NCBI GenBank assembly: GCA_944989445.1
Contig: CALYLW010000551.1
Location: 369,021-433,020 of the forward strand
Reading direction: 5' to 3'
DNA from: Ampullaceana balthica
Lineage: Eukaryota; Mollusca; Gastropoda; Lymnaeidae
DNA: 64,000 nucleotides
In this document: positions 20,931 through 32,650 of the stretch, one piece after another
How the letters are laid out: each line of letters begins with the position of its first letter
Numbering within the stretch: the first letter of the stretch is position 1
The notes under the pieces: model-generated
Told to the model about the DNA's origin: nothing
Seen by the model: only the letters and a program-made list of their open reading frames with translations
The model's database searches: none
Made by a program: the position numbers and the translations under genes

Positions 20931-23900
20931 GTAGTCACTTCATTCTTCCCAATACTTGTGGAAATACAGTAAAGGAATGTTAATAACTGTTTACTATTAG
21001 ACTTCTGACAAGAAGTGAAACTTCGTTAGATTTCATTTTTACTCTGTAGTACTTATAATAATAGGACAAATTTATTGCTACATAAACGTTCCTTCAATCA
21101 TTCACAACCAATACAAGTAAATCATCCAAATATTTAATGAGAGTACTGTTACACATGTTGGTATATTGAGCAAATTAGTATATGATACAATGAACAGAAC
21201 ATTTACCATGTTAAAATAAAGCTATGATACAATGAACAGAACATTTACCATGTTAAAATAAAGCTATGATACAATGAACAGAACATTTACTATGTTAAAA
21301 TAAAGCTATGATACAATGAACAGAACATTTACCATGTTAAAATAAAGCTATGATACAATGAACAGAACATTTACCATGTTAAAATAAAGCTATGATACAA
21401 TGAACAGAACATTTACCATGTTAAAATAAAGCTATGATACAATGAACAGAACATTTACCATGTTAAAATAAAGCTATGATACAATGAACAGAACATTTAC
21501 CATGTTAAAATAAAGCTATGATACAATGAACAGAACATTTACCATGTTAAAATAAAGCTATGATACAATGAACAGAACATTTACCATGTTAAAATAAAGC
21601 TATGATACAATGAACAGAACATTTACCATGTTAAAATAAAGCTATGATACAATGAACAGAACATTTACCATGTTAAAATAAAGCTATGATACAATGAACA
21701 GAACATTTACCATGTTAAAATAAAGCTATGATACAATGAACAGAACATTTACCATGTTAAAATAAAGCTATGATACAATGAACAGAACATTTACCATGTT
21801 AAAATAAAGCTATGATACAATGAACAGAACATTTACCATGTTAAAATAAAGCTATGATACAATGAACAGAACATTTACCATGTTAAAATAAAGCTATGAT
21901 GCAATTAACAGAACATTTACCATATAAAATAAAGCTATGATGCAATGAACAGAACATTTACCATGATAAAATAAAGCTGTGATACAATGAACAGAACATT
22001 TACCATGTTAAAATAAAGCTATGATACAATGAACAGAACATTTACCATGTTAAAATAAAGCTATGATACAATGAACAGAACATTTGCCATGTTAAAATAA
22101 AGCTATGATACATTGAACAGAACATTTACCATGTTAAAACAAAGCTATGATACAATGAACAGAACATTTACCATGGTAAAATAAAGCTATGATGCAATTA
22201 ACAGAACATTTACCATGGTAAAATAAAGCTATGATGCAATTAACAGAACATTTACCATATTAAAATAATGCTATGATACAATGAACAGAACATTTACCAT
22301 GTTAAAATAAAGCTATGATACAATGAACAGAACATTTACCATGTTAAAATAAAGCTATGATACAATGAACAGAACATTTACCATGGTAAAATAAAGCTAT
22401 GATGCAATTAACAGAACATTTACCATGGTAAATTAAAGCTATGATGCAATTAACAGAACATTTACCATGTTAAAATAAAGTTATGATACAATTAACAGAA
22501 CATTTACCATATTAAAATAAAGCTATGATGCAATGAACAGAACATTTACCATGTTAAAATAAAGCTATGATGCAATTAACAGAACATTTACCATATTAAA
22601 ATAAAGCTATGATGCAATGAACAGAACATTTACCATGATAAAATAAAGCTGGGATACAATGAACAGAACATTTACCATGTTAAAATAAAGCTATGATACA
22701 ATGAACAGAACATTTACCATGTTAAAATAAAGCTATGATACAATGAACAGAACATTTGCCATGTTAAAATAAAGCTATGATACAACGAACAGAACATTTA
22801 CAATGTTAAAATAAAGCTATGATACAATGAACATAACATTTACCATGTTAAAATAAAGCTATGATACAACGAACAGAACATTTACAATGTTAAAATAAAG
22901 CTATGATACAATGAACATAACATTTACAATGTTAAAATAAAGCTATTATACAATGAACATAACATTTACCATATTAAAATAAAGCTATGATACAATGAAC
23001 AGAACATTTACCATGTTAAAATAAAGCTATGATACAATGAACAGAACATTTACCATGTTAAAATAAAGCTATGATGCAATTAACAGAACATTTACCATAT
23101 TAAAATAAAGCTATGATGCAATGAACAGAACATTTACCATGTTAAAATAAAGCTATGATGCAATTAACAGAACATTTACCATATTAAAATAAAGCTATGA
23201 TGCAATGAACAGAACATTTACCATGATAAAATAAAGCTGTGATACAATGAACAGAACATTTACCATGTTAAAATAAAGCTATGATACAATGAACAGAACA
23301 TTTACCATGTTAAAATAAAGCTATGATACAATGAACAGAACATTTGCCATGTTAAAATAAAGCTATGATACATTGAACAGAACATTTACCATGTTAAAAA
23401 CAAAGCTATGATACAATGAACAGAACATTTACCATGGTAAAATAAAGCTATGATGCAATTAACAGAACATTTACCATGTTAAAATAAAGCTATGATGCAA
23501 TTAACAGAACATTTACCATATTAAAATAAAGCTATGATACAATGAACAGAACATTTACCATGTTAAAATAAAGCTATGATACAATGAACAGAACATTTAC
23601 CATGTTAAAATAAAGCTATGATACAATGAACAGAACATTTACCATGGTAAAATAAAGCTATGATGCAATTAACAGAACATTTACCATGGTAAAATAAAGC
23701 TATGATGCAATTAACAGAACATTTACCATGTTAAAATAAAGTTATGATACAATTAACAGAACATTTACCATATTAAAATAAAGCTATGATGCAATGAACA
23801 GAACATTTACCATGTTAAAATAAAGCTATGATGCAATTAACAGAACATTTACCATATTAAAATAAAGCTATGATGCAATGAACAGAACATTTACCATGAT

Positions 23901-24560
23901 AAAATAAAGCTGTGATACAATGAACAGAACATTTACCATGTTAAAATAAAGCTATGATACAATGAACAGAACATTTACCATGTTAAAATAAAGCTATGAT
24001 ACAATGAACAGAACATTTGCCATGTTAAAATAAAGCTATGATACATTGAACAGAACATTTACCATGTTAAAACAAAGCTATGATACAATGAACAGAACAT
24101 TTACCATGGTAAAATAAAGCTATGATGCAATTAACAGAACATTTACCATGGTAAAATAAAGCTATGATGCAATTAACAGAACATTTACCATGTTAAAATA
24201 AAGTTATGATACAATGAACACAACATTTACCATGTTAAAATAAAGCTATGATACAATGAACAGAATATTTACCACATTAAAACAAAGCTATGATACAATG
24301 AACAGAACATTTACCATGTTAAAATAAAGCTATGATACAATGAACAGAACATTTACCATGTTAAAATAAAGCCGCTTTCTCTTCAATGTCCCGGTAAAGT
24401 GTATTGTTTTATTTCCTTTTATTATTATTTTTTCACAATTGTTTAAATTAATGGGTAGCAATATTTTGTGTGGTGTATTGCGCTCTAGATATTAACATTT
24501 TTAACATTTCCCTGAATACTCCTATGTATGTAGCTGGTAGCATGCCGATTGTTAGATTAA
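20930..24560 (+). repeat. Dispersed repeat segment interrupted by satellite expansion
   Basis: 20930-21180 and 24372-24560 match the reverse complement of 36480-36800 and 36240-36430. In the 36-kb copy the two flanks are joined by one 42-bp monomer; here they are 3.2 kb apart. Confidence 0.85.
21181..24371. repeat. 42-bp satellite, about 76 units
   Basis: The unit starts TATGATACAATGAACAGAAC and continues with ATTTACCATGTTAAAATAAAGC. The first ~17 units are almost identical; later units carry shared variants. The variant CATTTGCC appears at 22081, 22753, 23341 and 24013, spacings of 672, 588 and 672 (16, 14 and 16 units), so blocks of about 30 units were duplicated. Both strands have stops in each unit. 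Confidence 0.97.
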
Positions 24561-24984
24561 ATTATTAATGGTGTTTTTTTTTGTTTAATGGTCATTTAAC
24601 AAGAACGTGAAGTTGAATTCCGAATAAGATCAATAAATTAAATTGTGTTGTATGGTAATTATGTTAAACTTTTGCGAAGAAAAAACTGTTTGCAGGTAAC
24701 GTAAAATTGAGTGTAAAAGACAATTTTAGAAATAAAAAATCAAAATTTAAAAAATTCCACATCCTACGGGGGGATTGAGCCCGCGATCGATTGAACCACA
24801 GGCCCATATTCTTCTGATTAGACCAGCAGATAGTTTTGTCAATTTCAGATATATCAGTGATATTCTTTAATAATTTCTCTTTTTGACCCTATCAAATTAG
24901 GCTTTTCGATTACTAAGACTATCGTATCGGAATATAGATCAGATTAATAATAACAGTTAAGATTTTAAAAATTTATTTAAATGA
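24561..24984. other. AT-rich interval with a tRNA-like remnant
   Basis: On the minus strand 24840-24768 reads GGTCTAATCAGAAGA, then CGGGCTCAATCCCCC, resembling degenerate box A and box B of a tRNA or tRNA-derived SINE. It does not fold as an intact tRNA. Confidence 0.3.
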
Positions 24985-25039
24985 TCATATTTTCAGCGAT
25001 TCGTGTAAACATTTGTCCATGTTTACTACAAAATATACT

Positions 25040-25105
25040 AACTTGGGGGCCCCTAAATCATCGGGGGCCCCTGGCTTTAGCCCATTCAGCTCCCCCCCCC
25101 CAATC
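25040..25105. other. GGGGGCCCC-rich patch
   Basis: Two GGGGGCCCC blocks at about 25045 and 25070 and a C10 run. It resembles the GC-rich ends of some hAT elements, but no CAGTG terminus is present. Confidence 0.25.
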
Positions 25106-25249
25106 TGACATAGACTACACCTTATATTTATCTCCATTATAAAAAATGTAATAGATATTATACAAAACACATCTAATAGCAAAATAAGAAAAAAAATCTT
25201 TAAACAATTGTTTATAGGCAGTACACTTATGACCAAAATTAAACTAAAT

Positions 25250-26640
25250 TATTAACAATAATATCATATAACAATCGTTGTAGCATCATCCATATTTTTG
25301 TCACCATGAAAGAACAGCTGAAATTATAAATAGCTATATAAACAATAAAGTTAAAGACGAGGGTAAGACGAAATTATATAGCTATGTAAACAATAAAGTT
25401 AAAGACAAGGGTAAGACGAAATTATATAGCTATGTAAGCAATAAAGTTAAAGACAAGGGTAAGACGCAATTATATAGCTATGTAAACAATAAAGTTAAAG
25501 ACAAGGGTAAGACGAAATTATATAGCTATGTAAGCAATAAAGTTAAAGACAAGGGTAAGACGCAATTATATAGCTATGTAAACAATAAAGTTAAAGACAA
25601 GGGTAAGACGCAATTATATAGCTATGTAAACAATAAAGTTAAAGACAAGGGCAAGACGAAATTATATAGCTATGTAAACAATAAAGTTAAAGACAATGGT
25701 AAGACGAAATTATATAGCTATGTAAACAATAAAGTTAAAGACAAGGGTAAGACGAAATTACATAGCTATGTAAGCAATAAAGTTAAAGACAAGGGTAAGA
25801 CGCAATTATATAGCTATGTAAACAATAAATTTAAAGACAAGGTTAAGACGCAATTTTCTTCCAATAAATATACACATTGTTCAATAGTTATAAGATCTAT
25901 AAATAGTCTGAAATAAAGGCAACGGGGCTAGGGGAAAGTTTGACATTCATTGACATTTAGCCCTAATTATAGGGATCGAAGTCAAGTGGCCTGCCACTCA
26001 GATAAAATAGAACGCCGTTTGTTCTCAATTTAAAATGGGAGATAGACGCTTGACAAAAATAAAACATACATATAATTTATAGTCATTATATAAGGTTCAT
26101 AGTTTCAATATTTCTATAATAAATTTCATTCTTAAAAATGAATGATTTCTTCTAATTTTATATTTCTATATGCAATTTCCATTTGCATACAATGAAAAAT
26201 TTATAAAACACAAATAAACATGGAATGCCTCATTTGTTTTAAATAACACAATTGTTTTTCCAAATTTAGAATTTCCAATTTATCTACAATTCTCAATTTT
26301 GTCAACACAAAGTCATATTAAAGACATCAGCACCGGTGCTTTATGGTGCGCCACTGACGTGAAACACAATTTAATGTACGTCTTAAATGGTTATATTAAT
26401 TCGTAAATGTATCATGTTCTATTATCGTGTAAAATTGAATGGGGAATACAATGTTAAAAGTTTAATGAAAAACACATTATTCCAAAAAAATGCATGTCTA
26501 ATATGATAACATGACGTCATTAAAAATGATTGGTCTTGCTTCTACAGAGTAGAAAAATATATTGTTAATTTATAGATTATTATGAGGTGCCATGTTTGGA
26601 AAGACATTCGCTAATATGACCTTCTATTTCTCTCTGTTAT
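25250..26640 (-). repeat. Dispersed repeat family, copy C
   Basis: Minus-strand copy with AAGTGGCCTGCCACT at about 25984 and GCACCGGTGC at 26330-26339, 345 bp apart, as in the other copies. It runs at its far end into a LINE tail (27030-26580), suggesting the family may be the 3' part of a LINE. Confidence 0.8.
25322..25856. repeat. 48-bp minisatellite, about eleven units
   Basis: The unit begins AAATTATATAGCTATGTAAA and ends AAGGGTAAGACG. Units alternate between GTAAACAAT and GTAAGCAAT and between AAATTA and CAATTA, indicating dimer-level duplications. A single diverged unit is present at about 49252-49300 in the homologous repeat copy. Confidence 0.95.
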
Positions 26641-27032
26641 TATCTGTTTCAAGACGTTATTGCTTACACTTGTGTTTGTAATCCATTCAGTCAGGCTCTC
26701 AAAGTATGCTATTTTCTGTCTTCATCTGTTTCCCCTCAGATATATCTTTCTACATAAAATACGCTTTCTATTCTATATTTCTTATATACAGTGTTTTAAT
26801 TTCATTTTTGTGTTGTATCTAGTTGTTATGATTGATCTCGGGTCACATGTTGTTCCTAACAACTCAGTATGTGTTTTCTTTTCCTTTCATGACATAGTCA
26901 TAAAGCTTCTTATAAACCACATTCCTACTGTATTTAATGTTTTCCTTGCTTCTTTGTCTATTGTCCAACATTCACACCCTAAGAGATCATACCAACGATA
27001 TCCTTTCAATATGCTCATTATATATATATATA
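26575..27032 (-). pseudogene. LINE ORF2 C-terminal remnant
   Basis: The minus strand reads LGCECWTIDKEARKTLNTVGMWFIRS, split here as LGCECWTIDKEARK and NTVGMWFIRS, which fits the C-terminal YGCE-x-W...W-x-x-R segment of RTE-like LINE reverse transcriptases. Near 26640-26590 it reads REKWKVILANVFPNM, the usual last residues before the stop in that group. Several stops and frameshifts lie between. The plus-strand 126-codon frame over the same region is a shadow. Confidence 0.55.
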
Positions 27033-27040
27033 TTTATTAG

Positions 27041-27880
27041 GACGGGTACTGATTTTAAGAAATGTGTTCGATAAATCAATACAAAAATTAATGGAGTAAT
27101 CGATTGATTTCGATTAATTATAGTTGTATAACGCATATATAGATCCCGTTATGACGCGATTCATTTTTGCGCAAAATTGATTAAATCGCAGTAATTCCAT
27201 TGCTCCAAAATAGTGTGACGTAACACAGCAAGCAAATTCGCTCTGCTATGCGAGAAATAAGGAAGAAAAACCATTTTGTTTATGTATGCATTTCTATACG
27301 AATATTTAATAATACCACGGAAAAGTATGTAAGAAACAAAAATTATGAATTAAATAAATTGGAAAAAAAAAGAAATATATTCTTAAATTTTATTAGAATT
27401 TCAATCGATCAAATTAATTTTAATCCGTACAATTTTTAAGGATTAATCGATTAATTATTCGTTACTTTCTGAAATCTTAATATTTATATGTTCCTATTAT
27501 TTTTTGGTAACAACGTTTTACTATTTTAACACATAATTTAATTTTAAAAAATAGATCGGATAATGTAGACATTTTATTACAACTCCATCAATTACCAGAA
27601 TATTGTAGATATTGTATAAAAACTAGAGCTGCGGAAATAAACGATTAATCGTTGCAAAGTTTTAACGATTAAAATTATTTGTAACGATTAATCGAGCCAC
27701 CACCTATAAATGTACTGGATGTCAAAAAGTAAATATTTCGGCCGATAAATATAAATTAATTTCCGGACGATTACACGAACATTCGAACATTTTGGTTTTA
27801 AGCTATTGAGTGCCGTGAATGTTCAAAATATTGATAATAATTGATTGGGTCCATTGAGAGTAATTCGTTTGCATGCCATG
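27041..27880. other. AT-rich interval with degenerate inverted repeats
   Basis: ATCGATT-rich segments at 27045-27120 and 27430-27480 are roughly inverted, and TAGAGCTGCGGAAATAAACG at about 27621 resembles a hAT-type MITE end. Neither element can be delimited with confidence. No gene. Confidence 0.35.
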
Positions 27881-28066
27881 CAATGTTCCATCTAATTCAA
27901 GGCTTCGATGGTCCATGTGCAAAGTAAAAAAACAACTTTTGTGCAGAATGCACAACGTCGATTTTGTGTGCAATATTTTACAAAATTTGCTGCTCGGTGA
28001 TTCAAAACTCCAGCGTGGCGTCGGTCAAATATCTGCGCAGCCGCGCCTTAATTAAAGGGAACATTG
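27881..28066. mobile_element. MITE with CAATGTTCC termini, copy 2
   Basis: Homologous over its length to 370-545, in the same orientation. The flanks ATGCCATG and CTACCATG agree at six of eight positions, a decayed 8-bp target duplication as expected for hAT. Confidence 0.75.
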
Positions 28067-28317
28067 CTACCATGGTTCTAACCCTTCGCTTAAATATCAT
28101 ATGCAAACCAAACATCAACTACATTATCAGAAACTTCAGTCTAGACAATCTAAAGCTATGTGAACGATTGTTGAGCTCGGCTGGTTTTATTGTCCTTAAA
28201 AAATAAGACCCGCTGATCACTTTAACCAAATATTGTCAATACACTTGCCTGTTTGTGCTGTTGGTTAAAAGATGACATATAAAGAAGACGGACCAGTTTT
28301 ATTTCAATTTATGAAAA

Positions 28318-28880
28318 GTATTTCGTATTATGAAAAGTGAGAAAAGTGTAATACGAGGGGATGTCGTATTATGAAAAGTGTCATACGAGGGGATGTCGTA
28401 TTATGAAAAGTGTAATACGAGGGGATGTCGTATTATGAAAAGTGTCATACATGGGGATGTCGTATTATGAAAAGTGTCATACGAGGGGATGTCGTATTAT
28501 GAAAAGTGTAATACGAGGGGATGTCGTATTATGAAAAGTGTCAAACGAGGGGATGTCGTATTATGAAAAGTGTAATACGAGGGGATGTCGTATTATGAAA
28601 AGTATCATACGAGGGGATGTCGTATTATGAAAAGTGGCATACGAGGGGATGTCGTATTATGAAAAGTGGCATACGAGGGGATGTCGTATTATGAAAAGTG
28701 TCAAACGAGGGGATGTCGTATTATGAAAAGTGTCAAACGAGGGGATGTCGTATTATGAAAAGTGACATAAGTGTCAACGAGAGGATGTCGTATTATGAAA
28801 AGTGTCATACGAGGGGATGTCGTATTATGAAAAGTGTCATACGAGGGGATGTCGTATTATGAAAAGTGTCATAAGTGTCA
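28318..28880. repeat. 33-bp minisatellite, left part, about 17 units
   Basis: The unit begins GATGTCGTATTATGAAAAGT and ends GTCATACGAGGGG. The period is divisible by three, which keeps minus-strand frames open, but there is no sign of a gene. The array stops where the LTR begins at 28881 and resumes at 31177. Confidence 0.95.
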
Positions 28881-29180
28881 TGTAATAGATATTATTGCTA
28901 GTCAAGAGACAAGTCTTTAACACACTGTGGTCTGGTTAACAACTGTCTATAACCACTATATACAATTCTCTGTAATCAACTGTACAATCAACTACCTAAG
29001 CTGCTCGTATGCAATCAACTGCAATCAACCCCGTTGCCTCTTGAACCGTACATTTATAGCCAGCCATACTCCCAGTCCTTGACCAGCACGCTTACAGTTC
29101 ACCTCACAAACCACGTGACTCATACTAGGTCAAGTCATTGCATTCTCATACAATGTAAACACAACAACACGTCTCTGATA
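28881..29180 (-). repeat. 3' LTR of the gypsy-type element
   Basis: Bases 28881-29088 are homologous to 30988-31176 (shared GTCTGGTTAACAACTGTCT-type and GTTGCCTCTTGAACCGTA stretches). On the minus strand it ends ATTACA. Its 5' edge is probably near 29180, beside an AGAAGGGAG purine tract. Confidence 0.8.
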
Positions 29181-29313
29181 TCTCCCTTCTAATAAAAACA
29201 AATGAGTGGCCCAGATTATCAATAAGAGAATAATGCAATTAAAAACATCGAACAATTCAGTACATGAATTCTAACACTGAATCTCCAAATGTCTTTCAAA
29301 GCACTACACACCT

Positions 29314-30009
29314 TTATGTCTCTTTATCTGGGTATCTCTTTGGTGACTTCACCTGTCTCCCGTATCTTGTTGTTGTTGCTGCTGACTTCGCCAGCTCAGT
29401 AGCGACTGTTGCTGATGACCCATTTCTATCAACGATGGGAGTGTGTTCTTCATGCTCTAATTCTGGTGTATCATACTCAAAAATATCTGTCACACCTCTC
29501 CTTCTACGAAATGTCTGTCTCAGCTTGTTGTTTCGTGGGTGTGTCACACCATCGCAAGTCTTAACGATGCATGACCTTGGCGTCGTTGCTGCCGACACGA
29601 CGACCGTTGGCTGCCCCGAGCCTTTATGTTCTTTCTGCATTGTTGCGTTGCTTACACGCTGAGAGTGTGTACGTCTGTTGATTTTGTCTGATATGACGTA
29701 ATATTTCTTCTGCTTTGACCTCTGACACTTGTTGCATATCACGCCGACAATTTTAATTAGATTCAGCTGCTGACATCCTTGCAGACCAAGGATCGGGTTT
29801 GAGCGCATCTTTACTATTTGAAACTCCAGCACTTCTGTCTTGTCTTTCACAGAGTATTTGATTGATGATTTGCCTACAACAGGCAATGATTCCCCACTGT
29901 ATGTAGTGAGCCTTAGTGTTGTTTTCTGCATTCTTCCCATTCTTAGTTGACTAAACAATCTGTGCGGCAGAATGTTTACATGTGCGCCCGTGTCCAGTTT
30001 GAACATCAC
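29314..30009 (-). pseudogene. gypsy-type protease fused to integrase C-terminal tail
   Basis: A 231-codon open frame starting MMFKLDTGAHVNILP. Residues 5-14 hold the Asp-Thr-Gly-Ala active-site motif, and SNPILGLQGCQQLNL (about 68-82) is the end of the protease. After about residue 88 the sequence changes to a basic region with PRSCIVKTCDGVTHPRNN and ends TTTRYGRQVKSPKRY, both typical of the extreme C-terminus of gypsy integrase polyproteins. About a thousand residues of pol are therefore absent, yet the frame stays open across the junction. The protease half has its key residues; whether the fusion is expressed is unknown. Confidence 0.75.
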
Positions 30010-30039
30010 TGGCCTCTGTTCAAGCGTAACGATTTCTCT

Positions 30040-30910
30040 TCATTCATCACTCGTTGCGTGTTGAGTGGACACAATTCCAATGCAGAATGGTTCTTGATTA
30101 TAGTTCACGTGTTCTTTTAGTTGACGGTTGACAACTTTTACACCTTTTGATTTGAATACCGCAGAAAAATGATTTAATTTTCCACAGTTGTGGCATAACT
30201 TCCCATTAGCAGGACATTTTCTAGGTTGATGTTTTTTTCCACAATATTTGCATTTGCCTGCTTTTATGTGTGTACTTGACCTTACTGCTTGCTTGACATG
30301 TTGACTTGTTGTCTTGTGCGTTCTTGATCTCTCATGTGCTTTTGGCTTCACATCTTGAACATTCTTTTCTTCATTTAAAGCTTTGAGTTGCCGTTCCGAT
30401 GGTTCCGCCGCTCTGCATATAATTTCAGCCTTGTTCAAATTCAGGTCTAATTCTCTCAGTAGTCTAGCTCTGAGATATTCATTATTTACTCCAGCCACAA
30501 TTCTGTCCTTTATTAACGACTCTGTTAAATTTTCAAATTCACAAGACTTTGCTTTAAGTTTAAGGTCTGTTATAAAATTATCGAAAATTTCTCCCTCACC
30601 TTCTGGAGAAAAACAAGTGTCTCTCGACTGTCACATTCTTTCTTGGCAACAATTATTCTCAAATTTTCGTAATAAGCACTTCACTGAATGAAAATATGTG
30701 TCACAATCATCACATTCAGGTCCAGTCCATTGGAATGTATTGTACACTTATACCGCTTCCTGGCCTAAACATGCAGCAGTGTCATGCTCCGCACTTCTTT
30801 GCTTTTTTCGTCGAGTCCACTGGATATCTTATATATCTGGAAAGACTGCTTAATCTCTTCCAGTTGGCAGCAATGTTTCCATTTAGCTCCAGTGGTTGTG
30901 GCGGGTGGAG
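30040..30910 (-). pseudogene. gypsy-type gag with frameshifts
   Basis: The upstream part (30910-30690, shifting frames) reads PPQPLELNGNIAANWKR and SMTLLHVLGQEA. Then FDNFITDLKLKAKSCEF and IKDRIVAGVNNEYL lead into the open frame 30498-30040. That frame holds LLRELDLNLNKAEIICRAAE and two zinc knuckles: CKYCGKKHQPRKC, intact, and CHNCGKLNHFSAVF, in which the final Cys is replaced by Phe. This is the normal gag layout of Mag-like gypsy elements. Gag would bind and package the element RNA. The broken frames and lost ligand make it non-functional. Confidence 0.8.
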
Positions 30911-30973
30911 TCGGTCAATCTGACACCATGTAATAGGTATGGCGTCAGTACTTCAAATAGTCTTGAGGTCCAA

Positions 30974-30987
30974 CACTTCTGACACCA
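30974..30987 (-). other. Primer-binding site of the gypsy-type element
   Basis: Directly after the 5' LTR the minus strand reads TGGTGTCAGAAGTG, of the TGG-starting form that pairs with a tRNA 3' end (CCA). It fixes the inner LTR edge at 30988. A second GACACCATGTAATA motif at 30921-30935 indicates a partial duplication of this junction. Confidence 0.75.
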
Positions 30988-31176
30988 TGTAATATAGCTT
31001 ATGGCTAGTCAAGAGAAAAAGTCTGTGGTCTGGTTAACAACTGTCTTTTTCACTATATACAATTCACTGTGATCAACTGTACAATCAACTACCTAAGCAG
31101 TTCGTATGCAATCAACCCCGGTTGCCTCTTGAACCGTACGTTTATAGACAGCTATTCTCTCAGTTCTTGACCAGCA
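30988..31176 (-). repeat. Truncated 5' LTR of the gypsy-type element
   Basis: Homologous to 28881-29088. About the first 90 bases of the LTR (minus orientation) are missing, and the sequence passes directly into satellite units at 31177. Confidence 0.8.
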
Positions 31177-31382
31177 GATGTCGTATTATGAAAAGTGGCA
31201 TACGAGGGGATGTCGTATTGTGAAAAGTGGCATACGAGGGGATGTCGTATTATGAAAAGTGACATACGAGGGGATGTCGTATTGTGAAAAGTGGCATACG
31301 AGGGGATGTCGTATTATGAAAAGTGGCATACAAGGGGATGTCGTATTGTGAAAAGTGACATACGAGGGGATGTCGTATTATG
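31177..31382. repeat. 33-bp minisatellite, right part, about six units
   Basis: Same unit as 28318-28880 with a frequent variant GTATTGTGAAAAGTGG that is absent from the left block. Confidence 0.93.
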
Positions 31383-31586
31383 ATTACTTCATTATATTTA
31401 TTTCGCCTTTTTTTTCTTTTTTTTTGTAATTGCTCACATAAACTCATTTTCATCAAAAATACACAGTATCCATGTATACTAATAAAATTATGTACATCAT
31501 GATACAACATAAATTATTCTAAATATCATAGTATAAACATTTTTAATCATATTTTTGTATTTTTTGTCTAAAAATGTGTTCTAATG

Positions 31587-32650
31587 TTATGTTGGTGTAA
31601 TTGTGATTGTTGAAAAAGCCTTCAGTCTGTGATGCCATATGTGTTTTCTGTACTTTGAAAATATCTTTAAGCTTATTGTTTGTTGTTTCTTGTTTATAGA
31701 GTCTGGTATTATGTTTAGTGTTATTGCTTTGTCTATATCTACCTTGTGTATTGTGCCTGCTTGTATGAATTGTTGGAGTGTGTTTTTAGTTTGTAAAATT
31801 GTATTGCATGTGAGATATAAATGTTGTTCAGTCTCATCAGCCCCTGACCTGCAGAATGGACAGCCTATTCTTGCCCCTCTGTTCTTATATTTCCTTGATG
31901 AGACTGGTGTTGTATTGTAAATGAGTCTGTATGTTATTTCTTTTTCTTGATTAGGTATTGCTCTAATATGAGTATTTAAATGTGTCCTCAGTGTTTGTAA
32001 TTCCATAAACTTGTGTCCATTTAATTCTATTGTTCAGAGGTGTTGCTTGTCTTTTGATTAAATGTGTATATATTTCTTTTGTTGTTTTGTGTAACACTTC
32101 TTCATTGCCTTTTATTGCTTTGATGCATGCTGTATGAAATTGTGATTGTTTTCTTCCAATGTAATGTGCAGTGATATTATCAATTGCCGTTAAATATCCT
32201 AATCTGATTCCTAAGTAATAATGAGTGAATGTATTTTCTGAATTGTTTTAATGGCTTGTCCTTTAAATTGTATTTTTAAATGCTTGTATTTTTGTTTGTA
32301 TGTCTAGCAATTTTTTCCTCAATCCAGCTTGTATTGTATTAGTGTTGCATGTTTGATATTGTGTATTGTTCCTTGGAATATGTATTTAGTTATGTGTTAG
32401 TTGATTTCTTTTAAAATTGTTGGTGGGGGTTCCCATATTGTTCCTGTATATGTTGTTTTGGGGATGACATATGTGTTTATAATTGTGCTCCTACCAAAAA
32501 TTGTTTGTGCTGTTTATTTGTTTCTGTCAATAATTTTGTTAATTGATTTTTCAATATTCCTCCATATTTCAGTGTTTGTCTGTGTCTGATTATTGGAATA
32601 AAATATCCCATAAATTCTAAGACTCTCCTTCCTAATTATGCCTTAAGCGA
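31587..32650 (-). pseudogene. LINE ORF2 C-terminal part
   Basis: The 139-codon frame 32006-31587 reads ITYRLIYNTTPVSSRKYKN and then CPFCRSGADETEQHLYLTC, a Cys-x2-Cys...His...Cys motif that ends many LINE ORF2 proteins. Upstream, to about 32650, decayed frames continue the connection domain. The segment near 32600 (CCATAAATTCTAAGACTCTC) is the complement of sequence at 61165-61195, so the two loci carry overlapping pieces of the same LINE family. The catalytic part is missing here. Confidence 0.7.

Larger units (their letters stand above)
28881..31176 (-). mobile_element. Internally deleted gypsy-type LTR retrotransposon
   Basis: On the minus strand the order is truncated 5' LTR (31176-30988), primer-binding site (30987-30974), gag (about 30910-30043), protease (30009-29770), the C-terminal tail of integrase (29752-29314) and 3' LTR (about 29180-28881). 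Reverse transcriptase, RNase H and most of integrase are missing. Gag contains frameshifts and a damaged knuckle. The gag and protease type matches Mag-like/K02A2.6-like gypsy elements (from memory). It lies within the 33-bp satellite. Confidence 0.85.

Noticed and set aside
24768..24840. tRNA gene
   Set aside because: Box A- and box B-like stretches are present but the acceptor and anticodon arms do not pair well, so at most it is a tRNA-derived remnant.
26660..27040. 126-codon plus-strand hydrophobic protein
   Set aside because: It is the antisense of a LINE ORF2 remnant whose minus-strand motifs are recognisable; hydrophobicity comes from AT-rich antisense sequence.
31250..31510. Minus-strand repeat protein in the 33-bp array
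   Set aside because: The frame is open only because 33 is divisible by three and the unit lacks a stop in that frame. There is no start context, no conservation beyond the DNA repeat, and the array is split by a transposon.
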